Positions 34,655-45,000 of a DNA stretch of 64,000 nt are shown piece after piece. A program made the translations under genes and the position numbers. Position 1 is the stretch's first letter; the number at the start of each line of letters is the position of its first letter. The notes beneath the pieces are model-generated. The model was given only the letters and a program-made list of their open reading frames with translations, was not told the origin of the DNA and did no database searches. The DNA is from Bacteroidota bacterium (GTDB lineage Bacteria; Bacteroidota; Bacteroidia; NS11-12g; UBA955), in NCBI GenBank assembly GCA_024103355.1, contig JAGFIU010000024.1, positions 124,001 through 188,000 on the forward strand. Direction: 5' to 3'.

Positions 34655-36256
34655 ATGAATCCTTCTATTGTTAAAGAAGTCGAAAAGAGAAAGACATTTG
34701 CCATTATCAGTCACCCGGATGCGGGGAAAACTACATTGACCGAAAAGCTATTATTATTTGGAGGGGCAATCCAAACTGCTGGTGCTGTTAAATCAAATAA
34801 AATCAAAAAGACAGCTACTTCTGATTTTATGGAGATAGAAAAACAAAGAGGAATTAGTGTGGCAACCTCTGTTATGACCTTTAATTATAAAGGTAAACAG
34901 ATAAATATCTTAGACACACCAGGACACAAGGATTTTGCAGAAGATACTTTTCGAACACTAACTGCAGTAGATAGTGTTATCCTTGTTATTGATTGCGTTA
35001 AGGGTGTTGAGGAACAGACAGAAAAACTGATGGAAGTATGCAGAATGCGAGATACTCCAGTCATCGTATTTATCAACAAACTTGACCGAGAAGGCCAAGA
35101 CCCCTATGAGCTATTGGATGAATTGGAGGAAAAACTGTCTATTAAAGTCCGTCCTTTGAGTTGGCCAATTGGAATTGGCGAAACCTTTAAGGGAGTATAT
35201 AAATTATATGATGGGAGCTTCCGATTTACTGAAACTGCGAAAACTAAGATTGGAAAAGAAGTTGCTGTATTAAATGACCTTAACTCTCCAGAATTAGCCA
35301 AGTTGATTGGAGATAAAGAGGCGGACAAACTCCGAGAAGATGTCGAGCTTGTGGAAGGAATTTATGGAAATTTTGATGCAGAATTGTATCTTGCCGGAAA
35401 ACTTGCCCCTGTTTTCTTCGGTTCTGCATTAAATAGTTTTGGGATACAAGAAATGTTGGACAAATTTATAGAAATTGCGCCATTCCCAAAATTTAGAGAA
35501 AGTACTACAAGACATGTCAACCCTACAGAAGACAAACTCACAGGTTTTGTATTTAAAATTCATGCCAACATTGACCCGAGACACCGCGACAGAATAGCCT
35601 TTATGCGTATTGTATCAGGCAAATTTGACAGAAATACTTTCTATTATCATGTGCGATTAGACAAAGAACTCAAGTTTTCTAACCCCGTTACTTTTATGGC
35701 TGAAAGTAAAAATTTGGTAGAAAGTGCATACCCGGGTGATGTTGTGGGACTATATGACACCGGGAATTTTAAAATTGGGGATACACTTACCGAAGGTGAA
35801 AAGATGATATTTAAGGGAATTCCAAGTTTTTCTCCTGAGATTTTTAAAGAACTCATTAACCTCGACCCTATGAAAGCTAAACAATTAGAGAAAGGTATTG
35901 AGCAATTAACAGATGAGGGAGTTGCTCAATTGTTCAGACAAGAACCGGGGAATAGAAAATTTATAGGTACCGTTGGTGAACTTCAATTTGAAGTCATTCT
36001 TTATCGTCTTGAACATGAGTACGGGGCAAAGTGTCGTTTTGAAGCTCGTTCATTTTACAAAGCATGTTGGATTACCGGTGACAAAGCAAAAATCAATGAG
36101 TTTATCCGTTTTAAAGCTAAAAATATTGTAACCGACAAAGATCACAATCTGGTTTTCTTGGCTGAAACTGCATGGGTTCTTAAAACTGCAATTGAAACCA
36201 ACCCGGACATCCAATTTCATACCACATCAGAATTCAAAGATGATGTATTGATTTAA
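34655..36256 (+). CDS. prfC: Peptide chain release factor 3
   Basis: RF3 is the translational GTPase that removes RF1/RF2 from the ribosome after termination. The 533-residue product has the usual length. G1 is in [20 protein letters not shown], the RF3-specific switch region in [20 protein letters not shown]3 in [13 protein letters not shown] and G4 in INKLDREG. The C-terminal RF3 domain ([20 protein letters not shown]) is present. It follows a small membrane gene with 1 bp between stop and start. Confidence 0.97.
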   Translation: MNPSIVKEVEKRKTFAIISHPDAGKTTLTEKLLLFGGAIQTAGAVKSNKIKKTATSDFMEIEKQRGISVATSVMTFNYKGKQINILDTPGHKDFAEDTFRTLTAVDSVILVIDCVKGVEEQTEKLMEVCRMRDTPVIVFINKLDREGQDPYELLDELEEKLSIKVRPLSWPIGIGETFKGVYKLYDGSFRFTETAKTKIGKEVAVLNDLNSPELAKLIGDKEADKLREDVELVEGIYGNFDAELYLAGKLAPVFFGSALNSFGIQEMLDKFIEIAPFPKFRESTTRHVNPTEDKLTGFVFKIHANIDPRHRDRIAFMRIVSGKFDRNTFYYHVRLDKELKFSNPVTFMAESKNLVESAYPGDVVGLYDTGNFKIGDTLTEGEKMIFKGIPSFSPEIFKELINLDPMKAKQLEKGIEQLTDEGVAQLFRQEPGNRKFIGTVGELQFEVILYRLEHEYGAKCRFEARSFYKACWITGDKAKINEFIRFKAKNIVTDKDHNLVFLAETAWVLKTAIETNPDIQFHTTSEFKDDVLI

Positions 36257-36311
36257 GATATCTAAATTGATTTTTTCTCAGATTTAAATATTCATTATTT
36301 TCGTATTTCCA

Positions 36312-39300
36312 ATGAAGACAATAAGAGGTATTATATTATTAATTCTGCTTCTGCACATTCAATTTTTGACGTATGCACAGACCTCTGACTACAATGTCTT
36401 TTTTAAAAATAAAACCTTCTCTCCTACCGAAAACAAAGGGCTTCTCACAGATTCTGAATTTCAAAATGCTAGTTGCAACGGATTTCTCTATGGGTTTATT
36501 CAATTTTATTATATACCCGATAAGAACCAAAAAGAGTATTTGAAATCACTTGGTATTGAATTAGGTGACTATATTAAACGAAATGCCTATTCTGTTGTCA
36601 TTCCATATCAAAGCTATTTTCAAATACAAACAGTTAATTTTATTCGCAGTATTTTTATTCAATCACCTGATTTAAAAGCCGGTAACATAAAAAATGCAAC
36701 TAATGATGAGAGAACAGAACTCATTATCACTTTCTATAAGAATGCTGACCTGAAACAAGCTACAACCCATCTTAAAAACAATATAGAGGGGCTAATCTTT
36801 ACTGAAAAGAAATTAGGGACATTTACTATCAATATCAATCAAAAGCAAATTCAAAAGCTACTCGCGATGCCTTATATTTTTTGGGTAGAAAAGAAAGATA
36901 TGCAGGCGCACCCTTTAGATATAAGTTCAATATCCCTTCATAGAACTAATATCCTAAAATCAACACTTTCGGGAGAGAGGGGGCTGGGCGGCACAGGTGT
37001 TTCTATTGGGGTTTTTGATGGAATTATATACAATCACATAGACTTTGCCGGAAGATTGCATGTCATAAAAGGCAGCACAGTCCTAGACCATTCAACTGAA
37101 ATTGCGGGATTGATGGCTGGAGCGGGTAACAGAAATCCCTCTGCGATAGGACATGCAAATGATGCCGAAATCTATTCATGGGAAACTTCAGGAACACTGT
37201 TGAGTGATATTGATTCAGGCGCATCAACTTTTAATATGGTTGTAGCCAATCATTCTTATTTTATTGGAAATGCTTCCTCATGCGTATCTCGCGGACAATA
37301 TGATATCGTGAGTTATTATTTCGACACACTTGCTGCTATGCATCCATCACTTTTACAAACTTTTGCAGCCGGGAATCATAGAGCTAACAATTGCGTATCG
37401 GGCGGATATAGGACAGTTTTTGAAGGTCTGCAATCCTCGAAGAATGGCTTAACCGTTGGTTCTGTGAATGCAACTGATGGAAATAGTACAGACCACTCCT
37501 ATGGTCCAACTCTTGACGGTAGAACAAAACCTGATATTGTCGGCAGAGGTGTCGGTATTTATAGTGCGGCTACCAATAATAATTATGCAACTGCCTCCGG
37601 AACTTCTTTCAGTACCCCCAACGTGGCAGGTACTGCAGCATTATTGTATGAACATTATCGCAATTTGAATTCAGGTACTGACCCCAAAAGCCATACCATC
37701 AAAGCAATATTACTAAATACGGCAACTGATTTGGGGAATCTCGGACCTGATTTCATTTACGGATATGGAAGAATAGATGGTTACAAAGCTGCAAAAGTTT
37801 TGGAATCCAATTTGTTTCTGACTGATAGCATTGCAAATCAAGACTCATTAGTGGATACTTTGGTCAGTATCTCTGCCTCTTCAAAAACAAAACAGATAAA
37901 ATTTCTGTTGGCTTGGGCTGAAGAACCAACCGCCTTACCGGCAAATGAAGCCCTTATCAATGACCTTGACTTAATGATAATCGACCCAAATAACGATACC
38001 ATTTTCCCTTTAGTCCCCGACTATACAAGCCCAAGCTCTGTTGCAAGCGAAAAAATCGACACTTTAAACAATGTTGAACAAGTTACAATTAACAATGTTG
38101 TTGTTGGTGATTACAAAGTTGTTGTCTTAGGTACTTCCATTCCTAACGGGAAGGTGGGATTTTCCTTAACTTGGTTAGAAACAGAACCCTATCTTGAACT
38201 CACCTATCCTTTTGGTGGCGAAAAGTGGCTTCCTCCCAAGGATGCAAGTACTGCCCAAATTATTGCATGGGACGGGTTTGACTTATCAGGAACTATCACA
38301 ATCGAATATTCCGGTGATAGCGGCTCTTCATGGAGTACACTTGCAAGCGGTTTATCCAATTCAGTCAAATATTACACATGGAATAATGCTTCTCCAAACT
38401 TATACAGTAGTGAAGTGCTTATCAGAGTGAGCACCTCAGGCGGAATGACTTCTCAAAACAGCAGGGTATTTACCATTATGTCAAACCCTTTAAACTCAGG
38501 GGTATCAGGAATTCCATGCTCGGGGCAAATTACATTGTATTGGGATTCCACAGTTTCAACGGATACCTTTAGGATTTATCAACTCATAGGGAAAGAGATG
38601 ACACCCATTGCAAAGACAACCGATACTTTTTATACAGTAACAGGGCTAACTAACGGAACTGCTTATTGGTTTGCTATTTCAGTCATTGACAATAATGGAG
38701 TTGAAAGTATCAGAAGTTGGGCACAGCCCTTTACACCCAATGGCAGCACGCTCCCTGCATCTGTCAACACACAACCGACAGACCAAAAAGCATGCAGATT
38801 TTCCGACATTACCTTCACTCCTTCATTTAACGGCACAGCGCCAATTAACTACCAATGGCAAGTTAGCACTGACGGTGGTGTTACTTGGGCAAATTTGACG
38901 GGTGAAACCTCTTCCAATCTAACAATCAACAATATTGATTCAAACCTTATGACCAATCTATACCGCAATTCATTTTATAATGCTTGTGGTGGTATCTTCT
39001 ATACTGACCCTGTTTCTATTATTGCTGATTCTATCCCGCAACGTCCAAGCATATCCATCAACCCGTTGAATGCCTGCAAGGATACTATTGAGTTTGATTA
39101 TCCTAAAAAAGTCTATGATTTAAGGTATGATTGGGGTTTTGAAGATGCTGAGAATACAACACTTAGCGGACTCAATCTTGACAACCCAACCAATCAATGG
39201 GTTTACCCCACTCTACCGGGCGTTAAAACCGTTATTTTGAAAGTGAGTTACCCTATTAATAATTGTTCAAATGCAGATACGACAACCGTAAATATTGGAT

Positions 39301-39830
39301 GTATCGCACTACCCATTGAACTTCTGAATTTCATGGCAACTCCTTATACTGATTACATTTTACTCGAATGGCAAACAGCCAATGAATTTAACAATGATTA
39401 TTTCGATATTCTCAAATCTACGGATTTAATTGATTGGAGAACAATTGGTACTGTAGATGGAACAGGCAATTCTTATACATTTATTCAATACAATTTCAAG
39501 GATCCTGCTCCGGTTATGGGTATTCAATACTACAAGCTTTCACAATTCGACCTTGACGGAAACATAAGTTTCTCAAAGACTATTCAAGCTGTTTATGACA
39601 AGAATTTCATAGGAATCAACATTTTCCCGAATCCGGTTAAAGACAATCTTTATCTATCAAGCAAACAAGACATAAGCAATGTCAGAATCAAAGACTTGAC
39701 GGGAAAAACTGTTCGAGTTTTTTCGACCGTTACTTCAGCAATATCGGTTTCAGATTTGGCAAATGGTATTTATTTTATTGAAATTGAGACTGAGAGCAAT
39801 ACCTATCGTTTCAAACTTTTGAAACAATAG
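36312..39830 (+). CDS. S8 subtilisin-like protein with T9SS sorting domain; catalytic His replaced
   Basis: The 1172-residue secreted protein starts with a signal peptide (GIILLILLLHIQFLTYAQ), a propeptide-like region to about residue 200, then a subtilase domain (about 215-495). Seen: Asp236 in GVSIGVFDG, oxyanion Asn355 in TFAAGNHR and Ser432 in ASGTSFSTPNVAGT. The His motif, expected as HGDHVAG or DHGTHVAG, reads DHSTEIAG, so Glu263 stands in for the catalytic His. Behind it are beta-sandwich, FN3 (about 750-830), Ig-like and PKD-like modules and a C-terminal type A sorting domain (FPNPVKDNLYL to the end). It should cross the outer membrane by the type IX system; peptidase activity is doubtful. 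It is probably transcribed alone. Confidence 0.9.
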   Translation: MKTIRGIILLILLLHIQFLTYAQTSDYNVFFKNKTFSPTENKGLLTDSEFQNASCNGFLYGFIQFYYIPDKNQKEYLKSLGIELGDYIKRNAYSVVIPYQSYFQIQTVNFIRSIFIQSPDLKAGNIKNATNDERTELIITFYKNADLKQATTHLKNNIEGLIFTEKKLGTFTININQKQIQKLLAMPYIFWVEKKDMQAHPLDISSISLHRTNILKSTLSGERGLGGTGVSIGVFDGIIYNHIDFAGRLHVIKGSTVLDHSTEIAGLMAGAGNRNPSAIGHANDAEIYSWETSGTLLSDIDSGASTFNMVVANHSYFIGNASSCVSRGQYDIVSYYFDTLAAMHPSLLQTFAAGNHRANNCVSGGYRTVFEGLQSSKNGLTVGSVNATDGNSTDHSYGPTLDGRTKPDIVGRGVGIYSAATNNNYATASGTSFSTPNVAGTAALLYEHYRNLNSGTDPKSHTIKAILLNTATDLGNLGPDFIYGYGRIDGYKAAKVLESNLFLTDSIANQDSLVDTLVSISASSKTKQIKFLLAWAEEPTALPANEALINDLDLMIIDPNNDTIFPLVPDYTSPSSVASEKIDTLNNVEQVTINNVVVGDYKVVVLGTSIPNGKVGFSLTWLETEPYLELTYPFGGEKWLPPKDASTAQIIAWDGFDLSGTITIEYSGDSGSSWSTLASGLSNSVKYYTWNNASPNLYSSEVLIRVSTSGGMTSQNSRVFTIMSNPLNSGVSGIPCSGQITLYWDSTVSTDTFRIYQLIGKEMTPIAKTTDTFYTVTGLTNGTAYWFAISVIDNNGVESIRSWAQPFTPNGSTLPASVNTQPTDQKACRFSDITFTPSFNGTAPINYQWQVSTDGGVTWANLTGETSSNLTINNIDSNLMTNLYRNSFYNACGGIFYTDPVSIIADSIPQRPSISINPLNACKDTIEFDYPKKVYDLRYDWGFEDAENTTLSGLNLDNPTNQWVYPTLPGVKTVILKVSYPINNCSNADTTTVNIGCIALPIELLNFMATPYTDYILLEWQTANEFNNDYFDILKSTDLIDWRTIGTVDGTGNSYTFIQYNFKDPAPVMGIQYYKLSQFDLDGNISFSKTIQAVYDKNFIGINIFPNPVKDNLYLSSKQDISNVRIKDLTGKTVRVFSTVTSAISVSDLANGIYFIEIETESNTYRFKLLKQ

Positions 39831-39847
39831 ACATTGACAAAAAATCT

Positions 39848-39855
39848 TAGCTTTG
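39848..39855 (+). promoter_or_regulatory. -7 promoter box (TAGCTTTG) of the epimerase gene
   Basis: An exact TAnnTTTG match followed by CACC, 27 bases before ATG 39883. The upstream TTTG is not clear. Confidence 0.5.
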
Positions 39856-39882
39856 CACCACTCAATTTTTCATAAACCGTAC

Positions 39883-40938
39883 ATGTCAAAAATTCATTTA
39901 GTATCAGGTGGTTGTGGTTTTGTAGGGCGTAATCTTGTTAAACGACTGTTAAAAACAACACAGGACACCATTTTAGTAATAGACGACTTATCAGCAGGTA
40001 CACCAATGCCCGATGAATGGCATAATGAACCTCTTCAAAAAGAAATTCAAGATTTAAGGATATACGGGCCCAATGAAAGGTTGATTTTCCGAAAAGGAGA
40101 TTTTAGAGATTTCCTGTATGAAATAAGAAAAGAGCCTGATTTTATTAATAAACGCTACGGATTTAACTTTCCGCGTTTTTCAGATGTATATCATTTTGCA
40201 GCCATTGTTGGAGGCAGAGCCAAAATTGACGGAGATCCTATGGTTGTAGCACTCGATTTAAGTATTGATGCAGAATTATTTTATTGGGTGTGCAATTATA
40301 AACCTGCAAGGGTTTTGTATCCAAGTTCTTCAGCGGCTTATCCCATAGACCAACAAACAGAACAAGATGCTGTTGCGCTCAAAGAAAGTGACATACGATT
40401 TGACGGTCGTTTGGGACAACCTGACATGACTTACGGATGGAGTAAACTCACAGGGGAATACCTCGCACAGATTGCAGCCAAATACTATGGGATTTCGGTT
40501 GCGTGCATTCGTCCTTTCTCAGGTTATGGAGAAGACCAAGATTTGACCTATCCAATACCCGCAATCGCTGCCAGAGCTGCCGCAAAAGAAAACCCTTTTG
40601 AAGTGTGGGGAAGTGGAAAACAAGGAAGAGACTTTGTGCATATCGATGACTGTATTGATGCAATATTAATGGCTATGGACAATATCTCTGACGGGTCTGC
40701 CATTAATATAGGCTCAGGAAAATTGACTTCTTTCCTTGAGATTATTGAAGTATTCTGCAAAATAGCGGGCTACTCACCCACCATCAAGCCATTGTTGGAC
40801 AAACCCGTTGGAGTTCATTCACGATATTCGGATATGAGTTATGTAGAAAATAAATTCGGATGGAAACCCAAAATATCTATCGAAGAAGGAATGAGAAGGG
40901 TTTATGAAAAAGCCTTACAGAGAAAGAAAGGGAACTAA
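39883..40938 (+). CDS. NAD-dependent epimerase/dehydratase (extended SDR)
   Basis: The 351-residue product has the NAD-binding motif GGCGFVGRNLVKRLL at the N-terminus, the VYHFAAIVGG strand, the catalytic Y-x3-K in MTYGWSKLTGEYLAQIAA (with the Ser pair in LYPSSSAAYP) and VHIDDCIDAILMAMDN. This fits sugar-nucleotide epimerases or dehydratases used for polysaccharide building blocks; the substrate is unknown. The frame begins at a TTG (39853) inside the promoter box, so ATG 39883 is chosen. A glycosyltransferase gene follows. Confidence 0.9.
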   Translation: MSKIHLVSGGCGFVGRNLVKRLLKTTQDTILVIDDLSAGTPMPDEWHNEPLQKEIQDLRIYGPNERLIFRKGDFRDFLYEIRKEPDFINKRYGFNFPRFSDVYHFAAIVGGRAKIDGDPMVVALDLSIDAELFYWVCNYKPARVLYPSSSAAYPIDQQTEQDAVALKESDIRFDGRLGQPDMTYGWSKLTGEYLAQIAAKYYGISVACIRPFSGYGEDQDLTYPIPAIAARAAAKENPFEVWGSGKQGRDFVHIDDCIDAILMAMDNISDGSAINIGSGKLTSFLEIIEVFCKIAGYSPTIKPLLDKPVGVHSRYSDMSYVENKFGWKPKISIEEGMRRVYEKALQRKKGN

Positions 40939-41026
40939 AGAATCATTTTTTCATAATAGTTTCTGCCAAATTTCTCAAATCCTCCACTTCTGCTTATCCA
41001 CTTCACAAATGATTCGATACTTCGAC

Positions 41027-41034
41027 TATTTTTG
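41027..41034 (+). promoter_or_regulatory. -7 promoter box (TATTTTTG) ahead of the glycosyltransferase gene
   Basis: A TATTTTTGCG match 23 bases before the TTG start at 41058. A second box-like TAGCTTTG (41053-41060) overlaps that TTG, so either could be the real element. Confidence 0.42.
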
Positions 41035-41057
41035 CGAAGCATAAACAAAACATAGCT

Positions 41058-42338
41058 TTGTCAGAAAGAAGACCCAAAATAATTTGCTTTGGACCCGGTC
41101 CCGCTTTCAAGGGCGGTATTTCCAACTACAATACGTCATTGGCTTTGGCTTTAGATAAAGAAGGTGCTGATGTGCATATTGTTTCATGGACTCAACAATA
41201 TCCGGCTATTATTCCAAGAGATTTTAAAGACAGAGCAAGCAAGAGTGACCTGTTAGAAGGAACTCAAATCAAAGTTAGCTATCTAACCAATTACAACAAT
41301 CCGTTCTCTTGGAAAAAAACAGTTGATTTTATCAAGAGTTTGAATCCTGATAAGGTGATTTTCCAGTGGGCGATTGCAATACAAGGTCTTCCGATGGGAT
41401 ACATAGCCAAAAGACTCTACAAATGGAGAAAGACTGAAGTTATCTTTGACTGTCATTTGGTTGTACAAAAAGAAGGTTCATCACTCGATAAGTTTTTTAC
41501 CAGAATGGGGTTATCCCATGCACATACATATTTAGCCCATGCTTATAAAACCGTAAATGAATTAAAAGCAACATTTCCAAAACTATCTTTCAGTGTTAAT
41601 GAGAATGGCAAGCGCGCACCTATGCCAAACCATACTGTTATCAAGCTCTATCACCCGGTTTACGACATGTTTAAACCCAAAGCTGATTTTGACACTGAAT
41701 CAGTAAAAAAACAAATGGGGTTGAAAAAGAATGTATTCTTATTCTTTGGATTTATTAGGAAATACAAGGGATTACATCAAGCCATCTCAGCTTTTGATTT
41801 GGTTTGCAAACAAAGAGATGATGTTTCTTTATTAATTGTAGGGGAATCCTTTTGGAATACCTTGCCCAAGAACACATTTGGTGCAAAATTCAAAAAATTA
41901 TTATTCGGGATTGCAAAAAAAATCTTTCTAAAGAAATCTGATGATGAACAAGACTATAACCCGCTTGCAATGGTTGAAGAATTGGGTTTGCAGCAAGATG
42001 TAGTCGTTGTCAATGAGTTTGTTCCCAACGAAGATGTGCACAAATATTTTCAAGTGAGCGATACGATTGTTTTGTTCTATCTGACTGCAACCCCGTCCGG
42101 TGTAGAATCTTTGTCTTATAACTTTCAGCTCCCTGTATTGGCTACCAAAGTAGGACATTTCCCCGAGACCATCGAAGATGGTTTCAACGGATATCTTGCC
42201 GAAGACAAAGATATAAATGATATGGCCAACGTTATGCTCAAAGCCATTGACAAACCTATCCCAAGAGACAACATTAAGAAATCTGCCGAAAAACTCAGTT
42301 GGGCAAACTATGCAAAGGCAATTTTGGTTAAAGACTAA
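41058..42338 (+). CDS. GT4-type glycosyltransferase
   Basis: A two-domain GT-B enzyme of 426 residues. The N-terminal domain has the glycine-rich acceptor loop FGPGPAFKGGISNYNTSLA; the C-terminal domain has VFLFFGFIRKYKGLHQAI and the donor-binding E-x7-E region as PSGVESLSYNFQLPVLAT, all typical of GT4. It would add a sugar to an envelope glycan; the preceding epimerase suggests a shared role. The start is uncertain: TTG 41058 is the only reasonable codon, as the motif begins at residue 12, but it overlaps a promoter-like TAGCTTTG. Confidence 0.87.
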   Translation: MSERRPKIICFGPGPAFKGGISNYNTSLALALDKEGADVHIVSWTQQYPAIIPRDFKDRASKSDLLEGTQIKVSYLTNYNNPFSWKKTVDFIKSLNPDKVIFQWAIAIQGLPMGYIAKRLYKWRKTEVIFDCHLVVQKEGSSLDKFFTRMGLSHAHTYLAHAYKTVNELKATFPKLSFSVNENGKRAPMPNHTVIKLYHPVYDMFKPKADFDTESVKKQMGLKKNVFLFFGFIRKYKGLHQAISAFDLVCKQRDDVSLLIVGESFWNTLPKNTFGAKFKKLLFGIAKKIFLKKSDDEQDYNPLAMVEELGLQQDVVVVNEFVPNEDVHKYFQVSDTIVLFYLTATPSGVESLSYNFQLPVLATKVGHFPETIEDGFNGYLAEDKDINDMANVMLKAIDKPIPRDNIKKSAEKLSWANYAKAILVKD

Positions 42339-42396
42339 CTGCACTTTTTATCCATCTAACCTTAAAAAAACTTTAGGCGAGTGGAGTAACATTTTA

Positions 42397-42404
42397 TAAC
42401 TTTG
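42397..42404 (+). promoter_or_regulatory. -7 promoter box (TAACTTTG) of the peroxidase gene
   Basis: An exact TAnnTTTG match, 21 bases before ATG 42426. Confidence 0.5.
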
Positions 42405-42425
42405 TCAACTAAAACAAATTCCATT

Positions 42426-43493
42426 ATGAAAAAGACTCTTATTTTATCTACTCTTGCCACTTTCGGTGCACTCATCGCATGTAACAGCGGGAAAAACCAA
42501 GAAACTACTCAAACTGAAGCACCTAAAGAAAACACTGACTCATTGTTGATGGAACTTGCCAAAGCAACATTCGGCACACTCCCCGAAGTAGCTGCAAACC
42601 CTGACAATGCCCTTACCGAAGACAAAGTACTATTGGGACGTGTACTTTTCTTTGACACACGCCTTTCCAAAAAAGGGAATATCAGTTGTAATTCTTGTCA
42701 TTCATTAGACAAATTTGGAGTTGACAACGAGCCGACTTCTCCCGGAGATGATGGCGTTCGCGGAGGAAGAAACTCTCCAACTGTATTTAATGCAGCATTG
42801 CAGCACATGCAGTTTTGGGACGGAAGAGCAAAAGATGTGGAAGAACAAGCCGGAGGCCCTATTCTCAACCCGGTTGAACATAATATACCTGATTCCGGTT
42901 TTCTGATTAAGAAATTGAGCAAAGTACCTATGTACAAAGACTTATTTGCAAAAGCATTTCCTGATGACAAAACACCCATCACCTATGCAAACCTAACAAA
43001 AGCCATTGGAGCTTTTGAAAGAACACTGATTACTCCATCACGAGTGGACAAATTCATTGCAGGTGATTTGAATGCACTTACTCCTGAAGAAAAGACAGGA
43101 TTCCAAGTTTTCATGGATGCAGGGTGTAATACATGCCATAACGGACCTGCTGCAGGCGGAATGTTATTACAAAAATTCGGTGTTTACTCCGATTACTGGA
43201 CTCAAACCAAGAGCAGCAAGGTGGATGATGGCAGATTTGAAGTTACTAAAGATGAAAATGATAAATACTTTTTTAAGGTTCCTACTTTAAGAAATGTTGA
43301 AAAAACATTTCCCTATTTCCATGACGGAGGAATCACCGATTTGAACGAAGCTGTTCGTATTATGGGAAAAGTACAACTCAACAAGGATTTATCTAATGAA
43401 CAAATTGCATCTATCGTGAGTTTTCTCAAAGCCTTTACAGCTGACATACCTGAGAACCTAAAACACGCACCAGAAGGTTACTTAACAAACTAA
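42426..43493 (+). CDS. Di-haem cytochrome c peroxidase lipoprotein
   Basis: A MauG/CcpA-type bacterial cytochrome c peroxidase of 355 residues that reduces H2O2 in the periplasm with electrons from cytochrome c. Two CxxCH haem c sites are visible (ISCNSCHSLDKFG and AGCNTCHNGPAAGG), spaced as in the family, with the TVFNAALQHMQFWDGRAKD segment and FPYFHDGG in the C-terminal part. The N-terminus has a lipobox (ALIACNSG, Cys19), so it is membrane-bound. ATG 42426 is chosen over the TTG-type start at 42402. Confidence 0.93.
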   Translation: MKKTLILSTLATFGALIACNSGKNQETTQTEAPKENTDSLLMELAKATFGTLPEVAANPDNALTEDKVLLGRVLFFDTRLSKKGNISCNSCHSLDKFGVDNEPTSPGDDGVRGGRNSPTVFNAALQHMQFWDGRAKDVEEQAGGPILNPVEHNIPDSGFLIKKLSKVPMYKDLFAKAFPDDKTPITYANLTKAIGAFERTLITPSRVDKFIAGDLNALTPEEKTGFQVFMDAGCNTCHNGPAAGGMLLQKFGVYSDYWTQTKSSKVDDGRFEVTKDENDKYFFKVPTLRNVEKTFPYFHDGGITDLNEAVRIMGKVQLNKDLSNEQIASIVSFLKAFTADIPENLKHAPEGYLTN

Positions 43494-43559
43494 ATCTTTG
43501 GATTTTCATTAACAGGAAATAATGATTTAATTTGCACCGCAATTTAAAAATCAACAAAC

Positions 43560-44945
43560 ATGAAATTTGATGTAGTAGTATTAGGAAGCGGACCCGGTGG
43601 CTATGTTGCTGCCATCAGAGCTTCTCAATTGGGATTAAAAACAGCGATTGTAGAAAAGGCAGAGTTGGGCGGTGTATGTCTCAACTGGGGTTGTATCCCA
43701 ACAAAAGCACTTTTGAAATCCGCACAAGTATTTGAATATATTCACAACGCCAAAGACTTTGGAATTACCGTTAAAGACGCCAATGAGGATTTTGATGCAG
43801 TAATCAAACGTTCAAGAGGGGTTGCCAATACCATGAGCAAGGGAATTGAGTTCTTGATGAAAAAAAATAAAATTACCGTTGTAAACGGCTATGGGAAATT
43901 GGTTGCCAAAGGCAAATTAGAGGTTGAGAACAACGGGAAAAAAGAAACTGTAGAAGGCACACATATTATTTTGGCTACAGGAGCTCGTTCTAAAGAATTG
44001 CCAAACATAAAAATTGATGGCAAAAAAGTAATCGGATACCGCGAAGCTTTGGTTTTGGACAAAAAACCGGCAAGCATGGTGATTATCGGTTCCGGTGCTA
44101 TCGGCATGGAATTCGGCTATTTCTATTCTACTATGGGGACTAAAGTTACCATTGTTGAATTTATTGATAGGGTTATGCCTGTGGAAGACGAAGAAGTTTC
44201 AAAAACCATTGAGAAAATATACAAAAAAAATGGTGTTGAAATCATGACTTCCAGTGCGGTTGAGAAAGTAGAATCTACCTCAAAAGGTTGTAAAGTAAGT
44301 ATCAAAACCGCCAAAGGTGTTGAAACCGTTGAATGTGATATTGTATTATCAGCAGCAGGAGTTCAAACCAACATTGAAAATATCGGTCTTGAAACATTGG
44401 GAATCAAAACAGAAAAAGGGAAAGTTATGGTAGATGAATTCTACAGAACCAATGTGGAAGGAATCTATGCCATTGGAGATATTGTACCCGGACAAGCGCT
44501 TGCACACGTTGCCTCTGCAGAAGGTATTATCTGCGTTGAAAAAATCGCAGGTCAAAACCCTGAACCGCTTGACTATGGTAATATCCCCGGCTGCACATAT
44601 TGCCATCCCGAAGTTGCATCTGTGGGATTAACAGAAGCACAAGCAAAAGAAAAAGGTTATGAAATCAAAGTAGGCAAATTCCCATTCTCAGCATCAGGAA
44701 AAGCCAATGCCAACGGTAGCAGAGATGGTTTTGTAAAAGTAATCTTTGATGCAAAATATGGTGAGTGGCTCGGTTGTCACATGATTGGAGAAGGTGTTAC
44801 CGATATGATCGCTGAAGCCGTTGTTGCAAGAAAACTCGAAACAACAGGACATGAAATTATCAAAGCCGTTCATCCTCACCCTACTATGAGTGAGGCAGTT
44901 ATGGAGGCGGCTGCACAAGCTTATGGCGAGTGTATTCACCTATAA
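43560..44945 (+). CDS. lpdA: Dihydrolipoyl dehydrogenase
   Basis: The E3 flavoprotein of 2-oxoacid dehydrogenase complexes and the glycine cleavage system. The 461-residue product shows the FAD site VVLGSGPGGYVAAIRASQLG, the redox disulfide GGVCLNWGCIPTKALLK, the NAD site VIIGSGAIGMEFGYFYSTMG, the second FAD motif IYAIGDIVPGQALAHVASAEG and the C-terminal His-Glu dyad in VHPHPTMSEAVMEAA. The length is normal. No E1/E2 genes are adjacent. A strong terminator follows. Confidence 0.97.
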   Translation: MKFDVVVLGSGPGGYVAAIRASQLGLKTAIVEKAELGGVCLNWGCIPTKALLKSAQVFEYIHNAKDFGITVKDANEDFDAVIKRSRGVANTMSKGIEFLMKKNKITVVNGYGKLVAKGKLEVENNGKKETVEGTHIILATGARSKELPNIKIDGKKVIGYREALVLDKKPASMVIIGSGAIGMEFGYFYSTMGTKVTIVEFIDRVMPVEDEEVSKTIEKIYKKNGVEIMTSSAVEKVESTSKGCKVSIKTAKGVETVECDIVLSAAGVQTNIENIGLETLGIKTEKGKVMVDEFYRTNVEGIYAIGDIVPGQALAHVASAEGIICVEKIAGQNPEPLDYGNIPGCTYCHPEVASVGLTEAQAKEKGYEIKVGKFPFSASGKANANGSRDGFVKVIFDAKYGEWLGCHMIGEGVTDMIAEAVVARKLETTGHEIIKAVHPHPTMSEAVMEAAAQAYGECIHL

Positions 44946-44967
44946 TTGATTTTATTAAATGATTATT

Positions 44968-45000
44968 TAAAAGGCTGTAATTTCTTTACAGCCTTTTTTT
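44968..45000 (+). terminator. Rho-independent terminator behind lpdA
   Basis: Stem AAGGCTGTAA / TTACAGCCTT with a five-base T-rich loop and a run of T reaching 45001. It overlaps the last base of the convergent pabC-like gene. Confidence 0.9.

Noticed and set aside
41928-42344. A 138-codon frame antisense to the glycosyltransferase
   Set aside because: It is covered by the GT4 domain on the plus strand and shows no recognisable protein features.
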